DNA of 64,000 bases from Sphingomonas suaedae (GCF_007833215.1 NZ_CP042239.1:4090001-4154000); one strand, 5' to 3'. Shown: positions 1-7,948, counted from the stretch's first letter. Notes: generated by a model from the sequence alone, not told the origin. Numbers and translations are program-made.

Positions 1-1
1 G

Positions 2-76
2 CTGAAAGGGGCGGTCGAGCGCCATGTCGATCGTTTCGCGTTCCGGGAAGGTGCGTTACAGTATAGTTGGTCATAA
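2..76 (+). CDS. DUF2218 family protein, C-terminal end only
   Basis: The left edge cuts a reading frame that ends at the TAA at 74-76. The visible 24 residues contain HVDRFAFREGALQYSWS, which resembles the C-terminal signature of the small DUF2218 family (a His, then DRFAFRE, then a terminal Trp). The function of that family is unknown. A strong hairpin follows at once, as expected at the end of a transcript. The call rests on a short tail, so it is tentative; another protein with a similar tail is possible. Confidence 0.5.
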   Translation: MKGAVERHVDRFAFREGALQYSWS

Positions 77-86
77 CCATTAGGTT

Positions 87-124
87 AAATCCGATTTGGA
101 TTTATGTTAATCCAAATCGGATTT
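87..124 (+). terminator. Perfect 16-bp hairpin, probable terminator
   Basis: Arms 87-102 and 109-124 are perfect inverted complements of 16 bp around a 6-base loop (TATGTT), and the right arm runs into TTTT at 122-125. It lies 11 bases after the stop of the partial DUF2218 gene, so I read it as that gene's intrinsic terminator. The stem is unusually AT-rich for this genome. An operator role for the gene starting at 223 is the alternative. Confidence 0.6.
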
Positions 125-222
125 TCTAACATGCGGCTATTACTGATAATCATTTCGGGTATTTCGTGCCAAAAGCGTAATATCTCTCCGCCGATATTCC
201 GGCATTCAACAGGAGAGATACT

Positions 223-591
223 ATGGAAGCGAAAGCGGGACTTCCCGAATTCGATGCGAAGGTTATCGATCAGGCGTTGGAAGCGGCGCAACGCCACGGC
301 CAGTCGCTCCGCGCCGAAACGATCAGCCACGAAACGCCGCTCGCCGACGGACAGCTCAAGGTCAGCGCGCAGTGCATCAGCGTGACGGTGACCAATGGCC
401 AGGTGTGCCTCAACCTCCCGCTCGGGATCGGCAGCGTGTGTCTGCCGGTGCCGTCCTGGATTCCCAATGGCACCGCGGCGCAGGCGTGCCTCGACATCTG
501 CACCAAATGGGGCATCCCGTGCGGGGTCGAGGTGACCGTTTCGGTCGCGGGGCAGCAGATCATCCAGAAGGGCTTTGGCTGCAGCTGCTGA
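223..591 (+). CDS. Small cysteine-rich protein of unknown function (122 aa)
   Basis: I do not recognise this protein. The ATG at 223 follows a good ribosome-binding site (AGGAGA at about 211-216). The first 45 residues are helical and charged with no cysteine and no signal peptide. The remaining 77 or so are hydrophobic, beta-rich and hold eight cysteines, ending in GFGCSC. The layout (leader-like N-terminus plus cysteine-rich C-terminus) could suit a peptide precursor, a disulfide-rich protein exported by a non-Sec route, or a metal-binding protein. No maturation or export enzyme is visible nearby. It stands alone, with terminator-like hairpins on both sides. Confidence 0.75.
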   Translation: MEAKAGLPEFDAKVIDQALEAAQRHGQSLRAETISHETPLADGQLKVSAQCISVTVTNGQVCLNLPLGIGSVCLPVPSWIPNGTAAQACLDICTKWGIPCGVEVTVSVAGQQIIQKGFGCSC

Positions 592-598
592 GGCGATG

Positions 599-624
599 GG
601 GCGTCGCGGGACCCTGCGGCGCCC
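599..624. terminator. Bidirectional hairpin between convergent genes
   Basis: Arms 599-610 and 613-624 form a 12-bp GC-rich stem including two G-U wobble pairs. It sits between the stop of the small cysteine-rich gene (591) and the stop of the convergent glycosyltransferase gene (631), where a terminator serving both directions is expected. The 2-base loop means the innermost pairs would open. Confidence 0.5.
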
Positions 625-630
625 TATTTC

Positions 631-1782
631 CTACCGAGTCGGTTCGGCGGTCAGGTCCAGATAGGTGTCGAGCACCGCCTGATTGACCTGCGGCCAGAGC
701 TGCGCCTGCATCCGACTATGCCCTGCGGCCCCGAACGCCCGCCGCATCGCCGCATCGCGCGCCAGCCGCTCGATCGCATCGGCATAGGCGGTTACGTCGC
801 GCGGGGGGACCAGGAACCCGGTCTCGCCCTCGACCACCAGATCCATTGCCCCGGTCGCGCGCGCGGCGACCACCGGCACGGCGCAGGCCATCGCCTCGGA
901 CGTGACGTTGCCGAAGGTTTCGGTGACCGACGGGTTGAAGAAGACGTCCATCGACGCGACCGCGCGGCCGAGCGCATCGCCCGACTGGAATCCGGTGAAG
1001 ATCGCGTCGGGCACCTGGCTTGCGAACCAGTCGCGCGCGGGGCCTTCCCCCACCACCAATATCTTGTGCGGCACGCCGCGGCGGGTCAGCTCGCGCGCCA
1101 CCTCGGCAAAGATGTCGAGCCCCTTCTCCAGCACCAGCCGCCCGAGAAAACCGATCGCCGGGACATCGTCGGCGATACCCAGCCCGCGCCGCCAGTGGAG
1201 ATCGCGGCGCTCGGGATTGAAGCGCGCATGATCCACCCCGCGCGACCAGATGCCGATCGGCGTCGTGACACCCCATCCTGCGATCAGGTCGGCGATCGAC
1301 TGGCCGGGGACCATAACCCGGTCGAACTTGTTGTAGAAACGCGTCAGGCGGCGGATCAGCCACGGCTCGACGAACCCTAGCCCGTAATAGCGCGGATAGG
1401 TCTCGAACCGCGTGTGCAGCGAGGCGACGGTGGGAATGCCGCGCTTGCGCGCCCAGGCGACGGCGGCATGGCCCAGAAATTCTGGCGCCGAAACATGGAC
1501 GAGGTTGGGCGCGAACGCCTCCAGATCCGCGCGCGGCGCACGCGGCAGGCCGAGCGCGATCTTGTATTCTCCGCGTCCGCCCGGGACGGGCAGGGCGGGC
1601 ACGCTCACCAGATCGCCCTCCGGCTCGAATGCCGGCTTTTCCACCGTCGGCGAATAGACGCGCACCTTCACCCCCGCATCGAGCAGGTGGCGCACCAGCT
1701 TGTTGAGCGCCTGGTTCGCGCCGTCGCGGACATAGTTATAATTGCCGCTGAACAGCGCCACGCGAAGGTCGGTCGGGTTCAT
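631..1782 (-). CDS. GT4-family glycosyltransferase (383 aa)
   Basis: A GT-B fold retaining glycosyltransferase that moves a sugar from a nucleotide donor to a lipid or polysaccharide acceptor at the cytoplasmic membrane. The N-terminal acceptor domain begins RVALFSGNYNYVRDGANQAL. The C-terminal Rossmann domain has GRLVLEKGLDIF, VGEGPAR and the signature FNPSVTETFGNVTSEAMAC, whose glutamates bind the donor in this family. It resembles MgtA-like alpha-mannosyl or glucosyltransferases of glycolipid synthesis, but donor and acceptor cannot be read from sequence. Length is normal. The ATG at 1782 starts a complete N-terminal beta strand. It is divergent from the GST gene. Confidence 0.85.
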   Translation of the reverse strand: MNPTDLRVALFSGNYNYVRDGANQALNKLVRHLLDAGVKVRVYSPTVEKPAFEPEGDLVSVPALPVPGGRGEYKIALGLPRAPRADLEAFAPNLVHVSAPEFLGHAAVAWARKRGIPTVASLHTRFETYPRYYGLGFVEPWLIRRLTRFYNKFDRVMVPGQSIADLIAGWGVTTPIGIWSRGVDHARFNPERRDLHWRRGLGIADDVPAIGFLGRLVLEKGLDIFAEVARELTRRGVPHKILVVGEGPARDWFASQVPDAIFTGFQSGDALGRAVASMDVFFNPSVTETFGNVTSEAMACAVPVVAARATGAMDLVVEGETGFLVPPRDVTAYADAIERLARDAAMRRAFGAAGHSRMQAQLWPQVNQAVLDTYLDLTAEPTR

Positions 1783-1854
1783 TCATCGGCCCATAGCGAT
1801 GCGAATGCGGCATTCCTATGTCGCAGTCGATGTCTGATCCGGCTGCGCCGGATG

Positions 1855-1936
1855 GCGGCACCGGTCCGCTCCCCCACCCGGCCACCCACAAGGTATCTTC
1901 AATGGGTGGTCGGGTGGGGGAGCGGGCCGGTGCCGC
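1855..1936. repeat. Long palindromic intergenic element (34-bp arms)
   Basis: Arms 1855-1888 and 1903-1936 pair along all 34 bases, the two non-Watson-Crick positions being G-U wobbles when read as RNA, around a 14-base loop. It lies between two divergent genes and ends about 21 bases before the GST start, so it is not a terminator. Its length and near-symmetry look like a dispersed palindromic repeat. In a transcript of the GST gene it would form a very stable leader hairpin. Confidence 0.75.
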
Positions 1937-1957
1937 AACCCTACAGGAGTTTCCCGC

Positions 1958-2653
1958 ATGACCGACCTGTCCGATTTTCCCATCACCACGCGCTGGCCCG
2001 CCCGGCATCCCGACCGCATCCAGCTCTATTCGTTGAATACCCCCAATGGCGTGAAGGCGGGCATCATGCTGGAAGAGACCGGCCTGCCCTATGAGGCGCA
2101 TCTCGTCGATTTCGCGACGGACGATCAGAAGAGCCCCGAATTCCTCAGCCTCAATCCCAACGGCAAGATTCCCGCGATCCTCGATCCCGATGGCCCCAAC
2201 GGCCGCCCGCTCGCGCTGTTCGAAAGTGGCGCGATCCTGATCTACCTCGCCGACAAGAGCGGCCAGTTCCTCGACCCAGACCAGCGCTACGAGACGATCG
2301 GCTGGGTGATGTGGCAGATGGGAGGCCTCGGTCCGATGTTCGGCCAGCTCGGCTATTTCCACAAATTCGCCGGGCGCGAGATTACGGATAAGCGCCCGCT
2401 CCAGCGCTATGTCGATGAATCGAAGCGGTTGCTCGGCGTACTTGATGCGCGGCTGGCGCATCGCGATTGGATCATGGGCGACTATTCGATCGCCGACATC
2501 GCCTCGCTCGGCTGGGTCCGCAACCTGATCGGCTTCTACGAAGCGCGCGATCTGGTGGGATATGATGACTTCGCCAACGTCGCCGGCTGGCTGGAGCGTG
2601 GTCTTGCGCGCCCCGCCGTGCAGCGTGGCCTCATGGTCACCGCAAAGGCTTGA
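1958..2653 (+). CDS. Glutathione S-transferase, YfcG/YghU-like (231 aa)
   Basis: A cytosolic nu-class-like GST, a group known for glutathione-dependent disulfide-bond oxidoreductase and peroxidase activity. The N-terminal thioredoxin fold holds IQLYSLNTPNGVKAGIMLEE, where the TPNG turn is the nu-class glutathione site, then NPNGKIPAI (cis-Pro loop) and ALFESGAILIYLADK (Glu-Ser contacts to glutathione). The C-terminal helical domain has MGDYSIADIASLGW, the conserved N-capping box. Start and length fit the family, and AGGAGTTTCCCGC precedes the ATG. Substrate unknown. Confidence 0.88.
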   Translation: MTDLSDFPITTRWPARHPDRIQLYSLNTPNGVKAGIMLEETGLPYEAHLVDFATDDQKSPEFLSLNPNGKIPAILDPDGPNGRPLALFESGAILIYLADKSGQFLDPDQRYETIGWVMWQMGGLGPMFGQLGYFHKFAGREITDKRPLQRYVDESKRLLGVLDARLAHRDWIMGDYSIADIASLGWVRNLIGFYEARDLVGYDDFANVAGWLERGLARPAVQRGLMVTAKA

Positions 2654-2684
2654 TGTTCCCTAATCGTTCCTGCTAAATCGCGCC

Positions 2685-4052
2685 ATGGCCAAACCCAAGA
2701 AGCGTTACGTCTGTCAGTCCTGCGGCTCCTTGACCGCGCAATGGGCGGGGCAATGCGCCGATTGCGGTGAATGGAACACTTTGGTCGAGGATTCCGGCGC
2801 GGTCGTCACGCCTTTTCAGGCCAAGCATAACCTTCAGGGCGGCGGGCGGATGATCCTGATGTCGGGGCTCGACGCCGATGTCCCGCTGCCCGCGCGAATG
2901 AGCACCGGCATCGCCGAGCTCGACCGTGCGCTGGGCGGCGGCTTCGTCGAGGCGTCGGCGACGCTGATCGGCGGCGATCCCGGCATCGGCAAGTCGACGC
3001 TGCTGCTTCAGGCGGCGGCGAAGATGGCGCTGGCGGGCAAGGGCGTCGCTTATGTCTCGGGCGAGGAGGCGGCGGACCAGGTGCGGCTGCGCGCCCGCCG
3101 CCTCGGCCTCGGCAACGCGCCGGTCCAGCTCGCCTCGGCGACCAGCGTGCGCGATATCCTGACGACGCTCGGCGGCGCGACTCCGCCCGACCTGCTGGTG
3201 ATCGATTCGATCCAGACGATGCACAGCGACCTGATCGAGGGCGCCCCCGGTACGGTCAGCCAGGTGCGCGCTGCGTCGCAGGAACTGATCCGCTTCGCCA
3301 AGGAACGCGGCACCGCGGTGGTGCTGGTCGGCCATGTCACCAAGGACGGTAGCCTGGCGGGTCCGCGCGTGCTCGAACATATGGTCGATACCGTGCTGGC
3401 GTTCGAGGGCGAGCGCAGCCACCAGTATCGCATCCTGCGCGCGGTCAAGAACCGCTTCGGCGGTACCGACGAGATCGGCGTCTTCGCGATGCAGACCGAG
3501 GGGCTGACCGAAGTCGGCAACCCCTCCTCGCTGTTCCTCACCAGCCGTGACGAAAGCGTCAGCGGGACGGTGGTGTTCCCCGCGCTGGAGGGCACGCGCC
3601 CCGTACTGGTCGAGATTCAGGCGCTCGTCGTCCGGCTCGCTTCTGGCGCTACCCCGCGCCGCGCAGTCGTCGGTTGGGACAGCGGGCGGCTGGCGATGAT
3701 CCTCGCGGTGCTGGAGGCGCGTTGCGGCCTGAGCTTCGCGACCAGCGAAGTCTATCTCAACATCGCCGGCGGCTATCGGGTTCAGGATCCCGCCGCCGAC
3801 CTCGCCGTCGCCGCTGCGCTCGTCTCCGCCCTGTCCGAACGCCCGGTGGCGACCGACATGGTCGCCTTCGGCGAGGTGGCGCTGTCGGGCGAGGTGCGGC
3901 CGGTCGCGCATGGCGCGCTGCGGCTGAAAGAGGCGGGCAAGCTCGGCTTCGCGCGCGCGCTGGCGCCGGCGGCTCAGGCGAAGGAGGGCAATGTCGCCCT
4001 GTCGGGCTTTCGCAATCTAGGCGGGTTCGTCGATCACATGCTGGGGCGCTGA
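2685..4052 (+). CDS. radA: DNA repair protein RadA (455 aa)
   Basis: RadA (Sms) is a RecA-like ATPase and helicase that drives branch migration during recombinational repair. An N-terminal zinc finger (CQSCGS and CADCGEW, residues about 9-29), a KaiC/RecA core with Walker A GGDPGIGKSTLL and Walker B LLVIDSI, the RadA-specific KNRFGG motif and a C-terminal Lon-like domain are all present. Length is typical. It starts 31 bases after the GST gene, and its last 36 bases overlap the 3' end of the minus-strand VanZ-like gene. Confidence 0.96.
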   Translation: MAKPKKRYVCQSCGSLTAQWAGQCADCGEWNTLVEDSGAVVTPFQAKHNLQGGGRMILMSGLDADVPLPARMSTGIAELDRALGGGFVEASATLIGGDPGIGKSTLLLQAAAKMALAGKGVAYVSGEEAADQVRLRARRLGLGNAPVQLASATSVRDILTTLGGATPPDLLVIDSIQTMHSDLIEGAPGTVSQVRAASQELIRFAKERGTAVVLVGHVTKDGSLAGPRVLEHMVDTVLAFEGERSHQYRILRAVKNRFGGTDEIGVFAMQTEGLTEVGNPSSLFLTSRDESVSGTVVFPALEGTRPVLVEIQALVVRLASGATPRRAVVGWDSGRLAMILAVLEARCGLSFATSEVYLNIAGGYRVQDPAADLAVAAALVSALSERPVATDMVAFGEVALSGEVRPVAHGALRLKEAGKLGFARALAPAAQAKEGNVALSGFRNLGGFVDHMLGR

Positions 4053-4418
4053 CCGGCTTCGCCGCGCGAACAGGCGGCGCAGCGGTTCCAGGATCAGCAA
4101 GGTGATAGCGGACGCGGCAACGTCGGCGCCCCAATCGTCAAGCGCCGCATCGCGCCCGAGCGCCGGAATCATCTGCACGAACTCGATCGCAGCGCCAAAA
4201 CCCGTAAAGGCGAGGAGCAATGCGATCGGATTCGCGCGCGGATAGGCAAATCGCGCGAGAAGGGTCAGTGTGACGAAAGCAATGATATGCTGGACCTTGT
4301 CGCCCGGATCGCCGGGCACGGGCGGAGGTTTGGGCAGCGAAGCCATGACGAAGGCGAAGACCAGTGCCGCCCAGAAGGCGAGAATGAACAAGCGGCGAAG
4401 CATCGGCATGTCCGCCAT
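4017..4418 (-). CDS. VanZ-like membrane protein (133 aa)
   Basis: A small integral membrane protein with about four hydrophobic segments, including LFILAFWAALVFAFVMASL and PIALLLAFTGFGAAIEFVQM. The motifs DKVQHIIAFVTLTLLARF and GFGAAIEFVQ followed by a DWGADVAAS stretch match the VanZ-like family, whose function outside glycopeptide resistance is unknown. The 3' end overlaps radA by 36 bases on the opposite strand. The start may be the ATG at 4418 or the one at 4406. Confidence 0.75.
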   Translation of the reverse strand: MADMPMLRRLFILAFWAALVFAFVMASLPKPPPVPGDPGDKVQHIIAFVTLTLLARFAYPRANPIALLLAFTGFGAAIEFVQMIPALGRDAALDDWGADVAASAITLLILEPLRRLFARRSRSAPQHVIDEPA

Positions 4419-4554
4419 CTAGGCGGGGGAGATGGCACAGCCAAGGCATCGCAGATTCATCCGCCTCCGATTTTGGCACGTATCGTCGCCGAATCCATCT
4501 TCGCCGCGCGTGCCGGGGCGGCTACAAGCCGGTCGGGATGAGCACGGGACGGAT

Positions 4555-5130
4555 ATGGGACTGACCGCGATCGACATATTGGTGCTGCTGGCGGTCGGTG
4601 CGGCGGCGGTGATGGGGTTCATGCGCGGCTTCGTCACCGAAGTCCTGTCGCTGATGGCGTGGCTGTTCGTCGTTGCGGCTGTGCGGCTGTTCCACACCCC
4701 GGTCGCGGCTGCGCTGGCGGAGCCGGTGGGAACGGTGCAGGGCGCCGCCGTGCTCGCTTTCGCGCTGATCGGCGGGATCACCTATTTCGGCGGGCGGATG
4801 ATCGCCAACGCGATCGGCTCGCGGACGCGGACCGGCTTTCTCGGCCCGATCGATCGCGCGCTCGGTTTCGGCTTTGGCGGGATCAAGGGACTGATTCTGG
4901 TCAGCCTCGTCTTCCTCCTCGTCACCTTGGTGGTGGACACGGTCAGCGGTGGCCCGGCGCGGCGGCCCGAATGGATGACTCAGGCGCGCACCTATCCGCT
5001 GCTCAACGCTACCAGCGCCAGCATCGCCGAGTTCGTCGACCGGCGGCGGCGGGGCGAACCGGTATTCGGCAACGACAGCGATGCCGACGCGCTTGCGAAT
5101 GGGTCGGGAGAGGCTATCTCCGGGGAATGA
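4555..5130 (+). CDS. cvpA: CvpA family membrane protein (191 aa)
   Basis: Homologue of the colicin V production protein, an inner-membrane protein linked in other bacteria to envelope integrity. The segment from TAIDILVLLAVGAAAVMGFMRGF, then a helix near MAWLFVVAAVRLFH and the motif DRALGFGFGGIKGLILV (residues about 96-112) are CvpA signatures. I moved the start from 4432 to the ATG at 4555 because the family begins there and the upstream extension is Arg/Pro-rich with no homology. It is first in a four-gene coupled operon; its TGA overlaps the next ATG. Confidence 0.88.
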   Translation: MGLTAIDILVLLAVGAAAVMGFMRGFVTEVLSLMAWLFVVAAVRLFHTPVAAALAEPVGTVQGAAVLAFALIGGITYFGGRMIANAIGSRTRTGFLGPIDRALGFGFGGIKGLILVSLVFLLVTLVVDTVSGGPARRPEWMTQARTYPLLNATSASIAEFVDRRRRGEPVFGNDSDADALANGSGEAISGE

Positions 5131-5570
5131 CCGCGCCGCTTTACAACACCCGGATTCTGCGGCTTGCTGCCACCATCCCTCATCACGAACGGCTGCCCGA
5201 TCCGATGGCAAGCGCCGAGAAGCGTTCACCCGTGTGCGGCAGCCGCGTGACGGTGGATGTCGCGCTCGACCAGGCCGGGCGGGTGTCCGCGCTCGGGATG
5301 CAGGTCCGCGCCTGCGCGCTGGGCCAGGCATCGGCGTCGCTGATGGGCGCACATGCGGTCGGGCGTTCGCTGGCGGAACTCGCCGCCGCCCGCGACGCTC
5401 TCGCCGCCTGGCTGGCGGGGGAGCGCGACGCCCCGCCTGACTGGCCCGAACTCGATATTTTCGCCCCCGCACTCCCGCACAGCGCCCGCCATCCCTCGAT
5501 CCGCCTCGCCTTCGAGGCGGTGGCGGAAGCGGTGGCGCAGGCGCTCGCCCGGCATGAGGACGCCGCCTGA
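5127..5570 (+). CDS. Iron-sulfur cluster scaffold-like protein (IscU/NifU-N fold, 147 aa)
   Basis: Resembles the IscU/SufU/NifU-N family, which assembles Fe-S clusters on three cysteines. Here the first cysteine is in SPVCGSRV (about residue 37) and the second in RACALGQASAS (about residue 63). At the third position the sequence is SARHPSIRLAFEA, with Ser in place of Cys. The Asp after the first Cys-Gly is also replaced. It may therefore be a degenerate scaffold, or a carrier or regulator rather than a full assembly platform. It overlaps cvpA (ATGA) and the antiporter gene (TGATG), so the three are co-translated. Confidence 0.75.
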   Translation: MTAPLYNTRILRLAATIPHHERLPDPMASAEKRSPVCGSRVTVDVALDQAGRVSALGMQVRACALGQASASLMGAHAVGRSLAELAAARDALAAWLAGERDAPPDWPELDIFAPALPHSARHPSIRLAFEAVAEAVAQALARHEDAA

Positions 5571-7393
5571 TGGAACACAGCGCCGCCCACAGCTTCGTCG
5601 CGGAGGGCGCGCCGCTGCTCGGCTTCGCGCTGCTGTTCGTTCTCATCTTCCGCCGGATGGGGCTGGGCGCCACGCTGGGCTATCTGGTCGCGGGCGCGCT
5701 GGTCGGCCCGCAGTTGCTCAACCTAGTCGGCGAAGCCGAAACCAAGATGGGCATCGCCGAATTCGGCATCGCCCTGCTGCTGTTCCTCGTCGGCCTGGAA
5801 CTCAGCCCGTCGCGATTGTGGCGGATGAAGCGCGACATTTTCGGCTTCGGCCTGCTTCAGGTCGTGTTGTGCGGGCTCGCGCTCAGCGTCGTGATCGGCT
5901 TCGGCGCGAATTTCTCGGTCTCGGCGGCGCTCGCGCTCGGCCTGCCGCTTGCGCTCTCCTCAACCGCGCAGGTGCTCCCGATGCTGCAAAGCGCCGGGCG
6001 GTTGCGCACCCCGTTCGGCGAGCGTGCCTTTTCGACCCTGCTCTTTCAGGACATCTCGATCGTCCCGCTCATCACGATCATCGCGATCCTCAGCCGCAAT
6101 CCGGCGGATGCGGAGGGGCCTCCGGGCTGGCTGCTCGCCATCTACACGGTCGCGGCGATCGTCGGGCTGGTGCTGGCCGGGCGCTATGTGCTGCGCCCGC
6201 TGTTCAAGCTGATCGGCAATTGGGGCGAGCGCGAGTTGTTCGTCTTCGCCGGGCTGTTCACCGTGGTGGCGAGCGCCGCGCTGATGCAGTCGCTCGGCCT
6301 GTCCACCGCGCTGGGTGCGTTCATCGCGGGCGTGATGCTGGCCGACAGCCCGTACCGGCACGAGCTGGAGGCGGATATCGAGCCGTTCCGCTCGATCCTT
6401 CTCGGCCTGTTCTTCCTCTCGGTCGGCATGATGCTGGACCTGAGCGCCATCGCCGAGCGCCCGCTCTTCGTGCTCGGCATGGCGGTGGCGCTGATCGCGA
6501 CCAAGACCATCGTCATCATGGGCCTCGCCATGGCGTTTCGCGAGGGCTGGCGACAGGCACTGGGCCTCGGTCTGCTGCTCAGCCAGGGCGGCGAGTTCGG
6601 TTTCGTGCTGTTCGCCCAGGCGCAGAACGCGCTGCTGATCGCCCCGGAGGCGGTGAGCGTTTTCAGCGCGGTCGTCACCATCTCGATGGCGACCACGCCG
6701 TTCCTGATGATGTTCACCAAGCGGTTCCGTGCCGACTCGGTGGCGGCGCCGGGCGAGCGCGACGGGCCGGTGGCCGACGGGTCGAGCGCGCTGATCATCG
6801 GCTATGGCCGGTTCGGCCAGACGGTTGGCCAGATGCTCAACGCCCAGGGCATCGCCGTCACGCTGATCGACACCGATATCGAGATGATCGATGTGGCGGG
6901 GCAGTTCGGCGCCAAGGTCTATTATGGCGATGGCACCCGCATCGACATGCTGCGGCAGGCGGGCGCGGGCGATGCCGAACTGATCCTGTTCTGCCTCGAC
7001 GGCGACAAGATCGAGCCCGAGCTGGTCGAGGCGGTGCATGAAGCCTTTCCGCGCGCTGCTATCTTCGTGCGCGCCTATGATCGCCGCGCGCTCCTCAAGC
7101 TCAAGGGATCGCCGGCCACCGGGGTCGTCCGCGAAGTGCTCGAATCCGCGATCCTCATGTCGCGCCGCGCGATGGAGGCGGTCGGCGTGGACCTGGAAGA
7201 GATCGATCGCACCGAGGATCTTTACCGCCGCCGCGACAAGGAGCGGCTGCGCATCCAGCATGAAGCGGGCAGCCTGATCGCCGCGCGCGAAACGATCATC
7301 GGCCAGCCCGAACTGGGCTTCTCCGCAGGCCGCGAAAAGCCGAAGCCGGAACCGCTTGAGGGCAAGCCTGCAACCGGGAGCGAGTGCGGATGA
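5570..7393 (+). CDS. Kef-type monovalent cation:proton antiporter with RCK domain (607 aa)
   Basis: CPA2-family transporter like KefB/KefC, exchanging potassium (or another monovalent cation) for protons across the inner membrane. Residues 1-385 or so form a bundle of about 12 helices, with FGIALLLFLVGLELSP and STALGAFIAGVMLADSPYR. Residues 404-520 form a TrkA-N (RCK) nucleotide-binding domain with IIGYGRFGQTVGQML and an acidic strand end LIDTDIEM. The tail is charged. E. coli Kef is gated by glutathione; the same ligand here is inference. No KefF/KefG-like subunit is visible. It overlaps both neighbours. Confidence 0.9.
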   Translation: MEHSAAHSFVAEGAPLLGFALLFVLIFRRMGLGATLGYLVAGALVGPQLLNLVGEAETKMGIAEFGIALLLFLVGLELSPSRLWRMKRDIFGFGLLQVVLCGLALSVVIGFGANFSVSAALALGLPLALSSTAQVLPMLQSAGRLRTPFGERAFSTLLFQDISIVPLITIIAILSRNPADAEGPPGWLLAIYTVAAIVGLVLAGRYVLRPLFKLIGNWGERELFVFAGLFTVVASAALMQSLGLSTALGAFIAGVMLADSPYRHELEADIEPFRSILLGLFFLSVGMMLDLSAIAERPLFVLGMAVALIATKTIVIMGLAMAFREGWRQALGLGLLLSQGGEFGFVLFAQAQNALLIAPEAVSVFSAVVTISMATTPFLMMFTKRFRADSVAAPGERDGPVADGSSALIIGYGRFGQTVGQMLNAQGIAVTLIDTDIEMIDVAGQFGAKVYYGDGTRIDMLRQAGAGDAELILFCLDGDKIEPELVEAVHEAFPRAAIFVRAYDRRALLKLKGSPATGVVREVLESAILMSRRAMEAVGVDLEEIDRTEDLYRRRDKERLRIQHEAGSLIAARETIIGQPELGFSAGREKPKPEPLEGKPATGSECG

Positions 7394-7722
7394 ACGTTCT
7401 GCTCGCTGCTGCCGCCCTGTCGGGTGCCATCGCGGTCGGCGCGGGTGCGTTCGGCGCGCATGGCGCCGAGGGCAAGGCCGCCGAATGGCTGCGCACGGGC
7501 GGCACTTATCAGCTGATTCATGCGGTTGCGGCCCTCGTCGCGGTGCAGATGGGCGCGAAGGGGCCGGGCTGGCTTTTCGTCGCGGGCGCGGCGATCTTTG
7601 CCGGCAGCCTCTATCTGATGGCGCTCGGCGCGCCGCGCTGGCTCGGCGCGATCACCCCGATCGGCGGCACCGCGCTGATCGCCGCGTGGCTGTGGCTGGC
7701 GTGGCACGCACTACGCGGCTGA
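7390..7722 (+). CDS. DUF423 membrane protein (110 aa)
   Basis: A small protein with about four membrane helices and the DUF423 pattern: an N-terminal helix AALSGAIAVGAGAFGAHG, then GGTYQLIHAVAAL, a hydrophobic GSLYLMALG segment and TPIGGTALIAAWLWLAW. Function unknown. I chose the ATG at 7390 because it overlaps the antiporter stop (ATGA); a GTG at 7384 would add two residues. It is last in the membrane operon that starts at cvpA. Confidence 0.85.
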   Translation: MNVLLAAAALSGAIAVGAGAFGAHGAEGKAAEWLRTGGTYQLIHAVAALVAVQMGAKGPGWLFVAGAAIFAGSLYLMALGAPRWLGAITPIGGTALIAAWLWLAWHALRG

Positions 7723-7871
7723 GCGTCTGCCGCCGCAAACGGCGATTTGCGGATGAAGGGGAGGCGGTCGCGGCCGCGCGCGCCGCCGATATCGCGTTGC
7801 GCCCCTATCGCTGCGACCGCTGCTTCGGCTTTCACCTGACCGGACGGACCAGGGGCAAGCGCGCGCTCTAA
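7701..7871 (+). CDS. Small basic protein with a CxxC motif (about 56 aa)
   Basis: A reading frame overlapping the end of the DUF423 gene encodes a basic protein with LSVCRRKRRFADEGEAVAAA and then YRCDRCFGFHLTGRT. The Cys-x2-Cys plus a nearby His and the extra upstream Cys suggest a zinc knuckle. Similar short proteins with RPYRCDRCxxFHLT are, as far as I recall, widespread and uncharacterised. The start is uncertain: GTG at 7701 gives about 56 residues, and GTG at 7686 or 7692 is also in frame. Confidence 0.6.
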   Translation: MARTTRLSVCRRKRRFADEGEAVAAARAADIALRPYRCDRCFGFHLTGRTRGKRAL

Positions 7872-7875
7872 CCGG

Positions 7876-7948
7876 TTCTCCTGCGAAAGCAGGAGCCCAG
7901 GGTTCCACGCGCTTCCCTATGCGGCACTGGGCTCCTGCTTTCGCAGAA
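7876..7948. repeat. Paired GAAA-tetraloop palindrome
   Basis: Positions 7882-7900 are an exact inverted complement of 7927-7945 (19 bp). Each arm also folds on itself as a 7-bp stem capped by GAAA, for example CTCCTGC-GAAA-GCAGGAG. The same stem-GAAA-stem design recurs at 15951, 30313 and 39431 with different stem bases, so this is one copy of a dispersed REP-like family. It separates convergent genes and could also act as a terminator. Confidence 0.75.

Noticed and set aside
1414..2094. Long plus-strand frame opposite the glycosyltransferase gene
   Set aside because: Arg- and Ala-rich shadow of the minus-strand glycosyltransferase and of the palindrome; no domain, and the GST gene has the better frame.
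5353..7041. 562-codon plus-strand frame over the antiporter
   Set aside because: Arg-rich shadow frame; the antiporter frame has membrane helices and an RCK domain.
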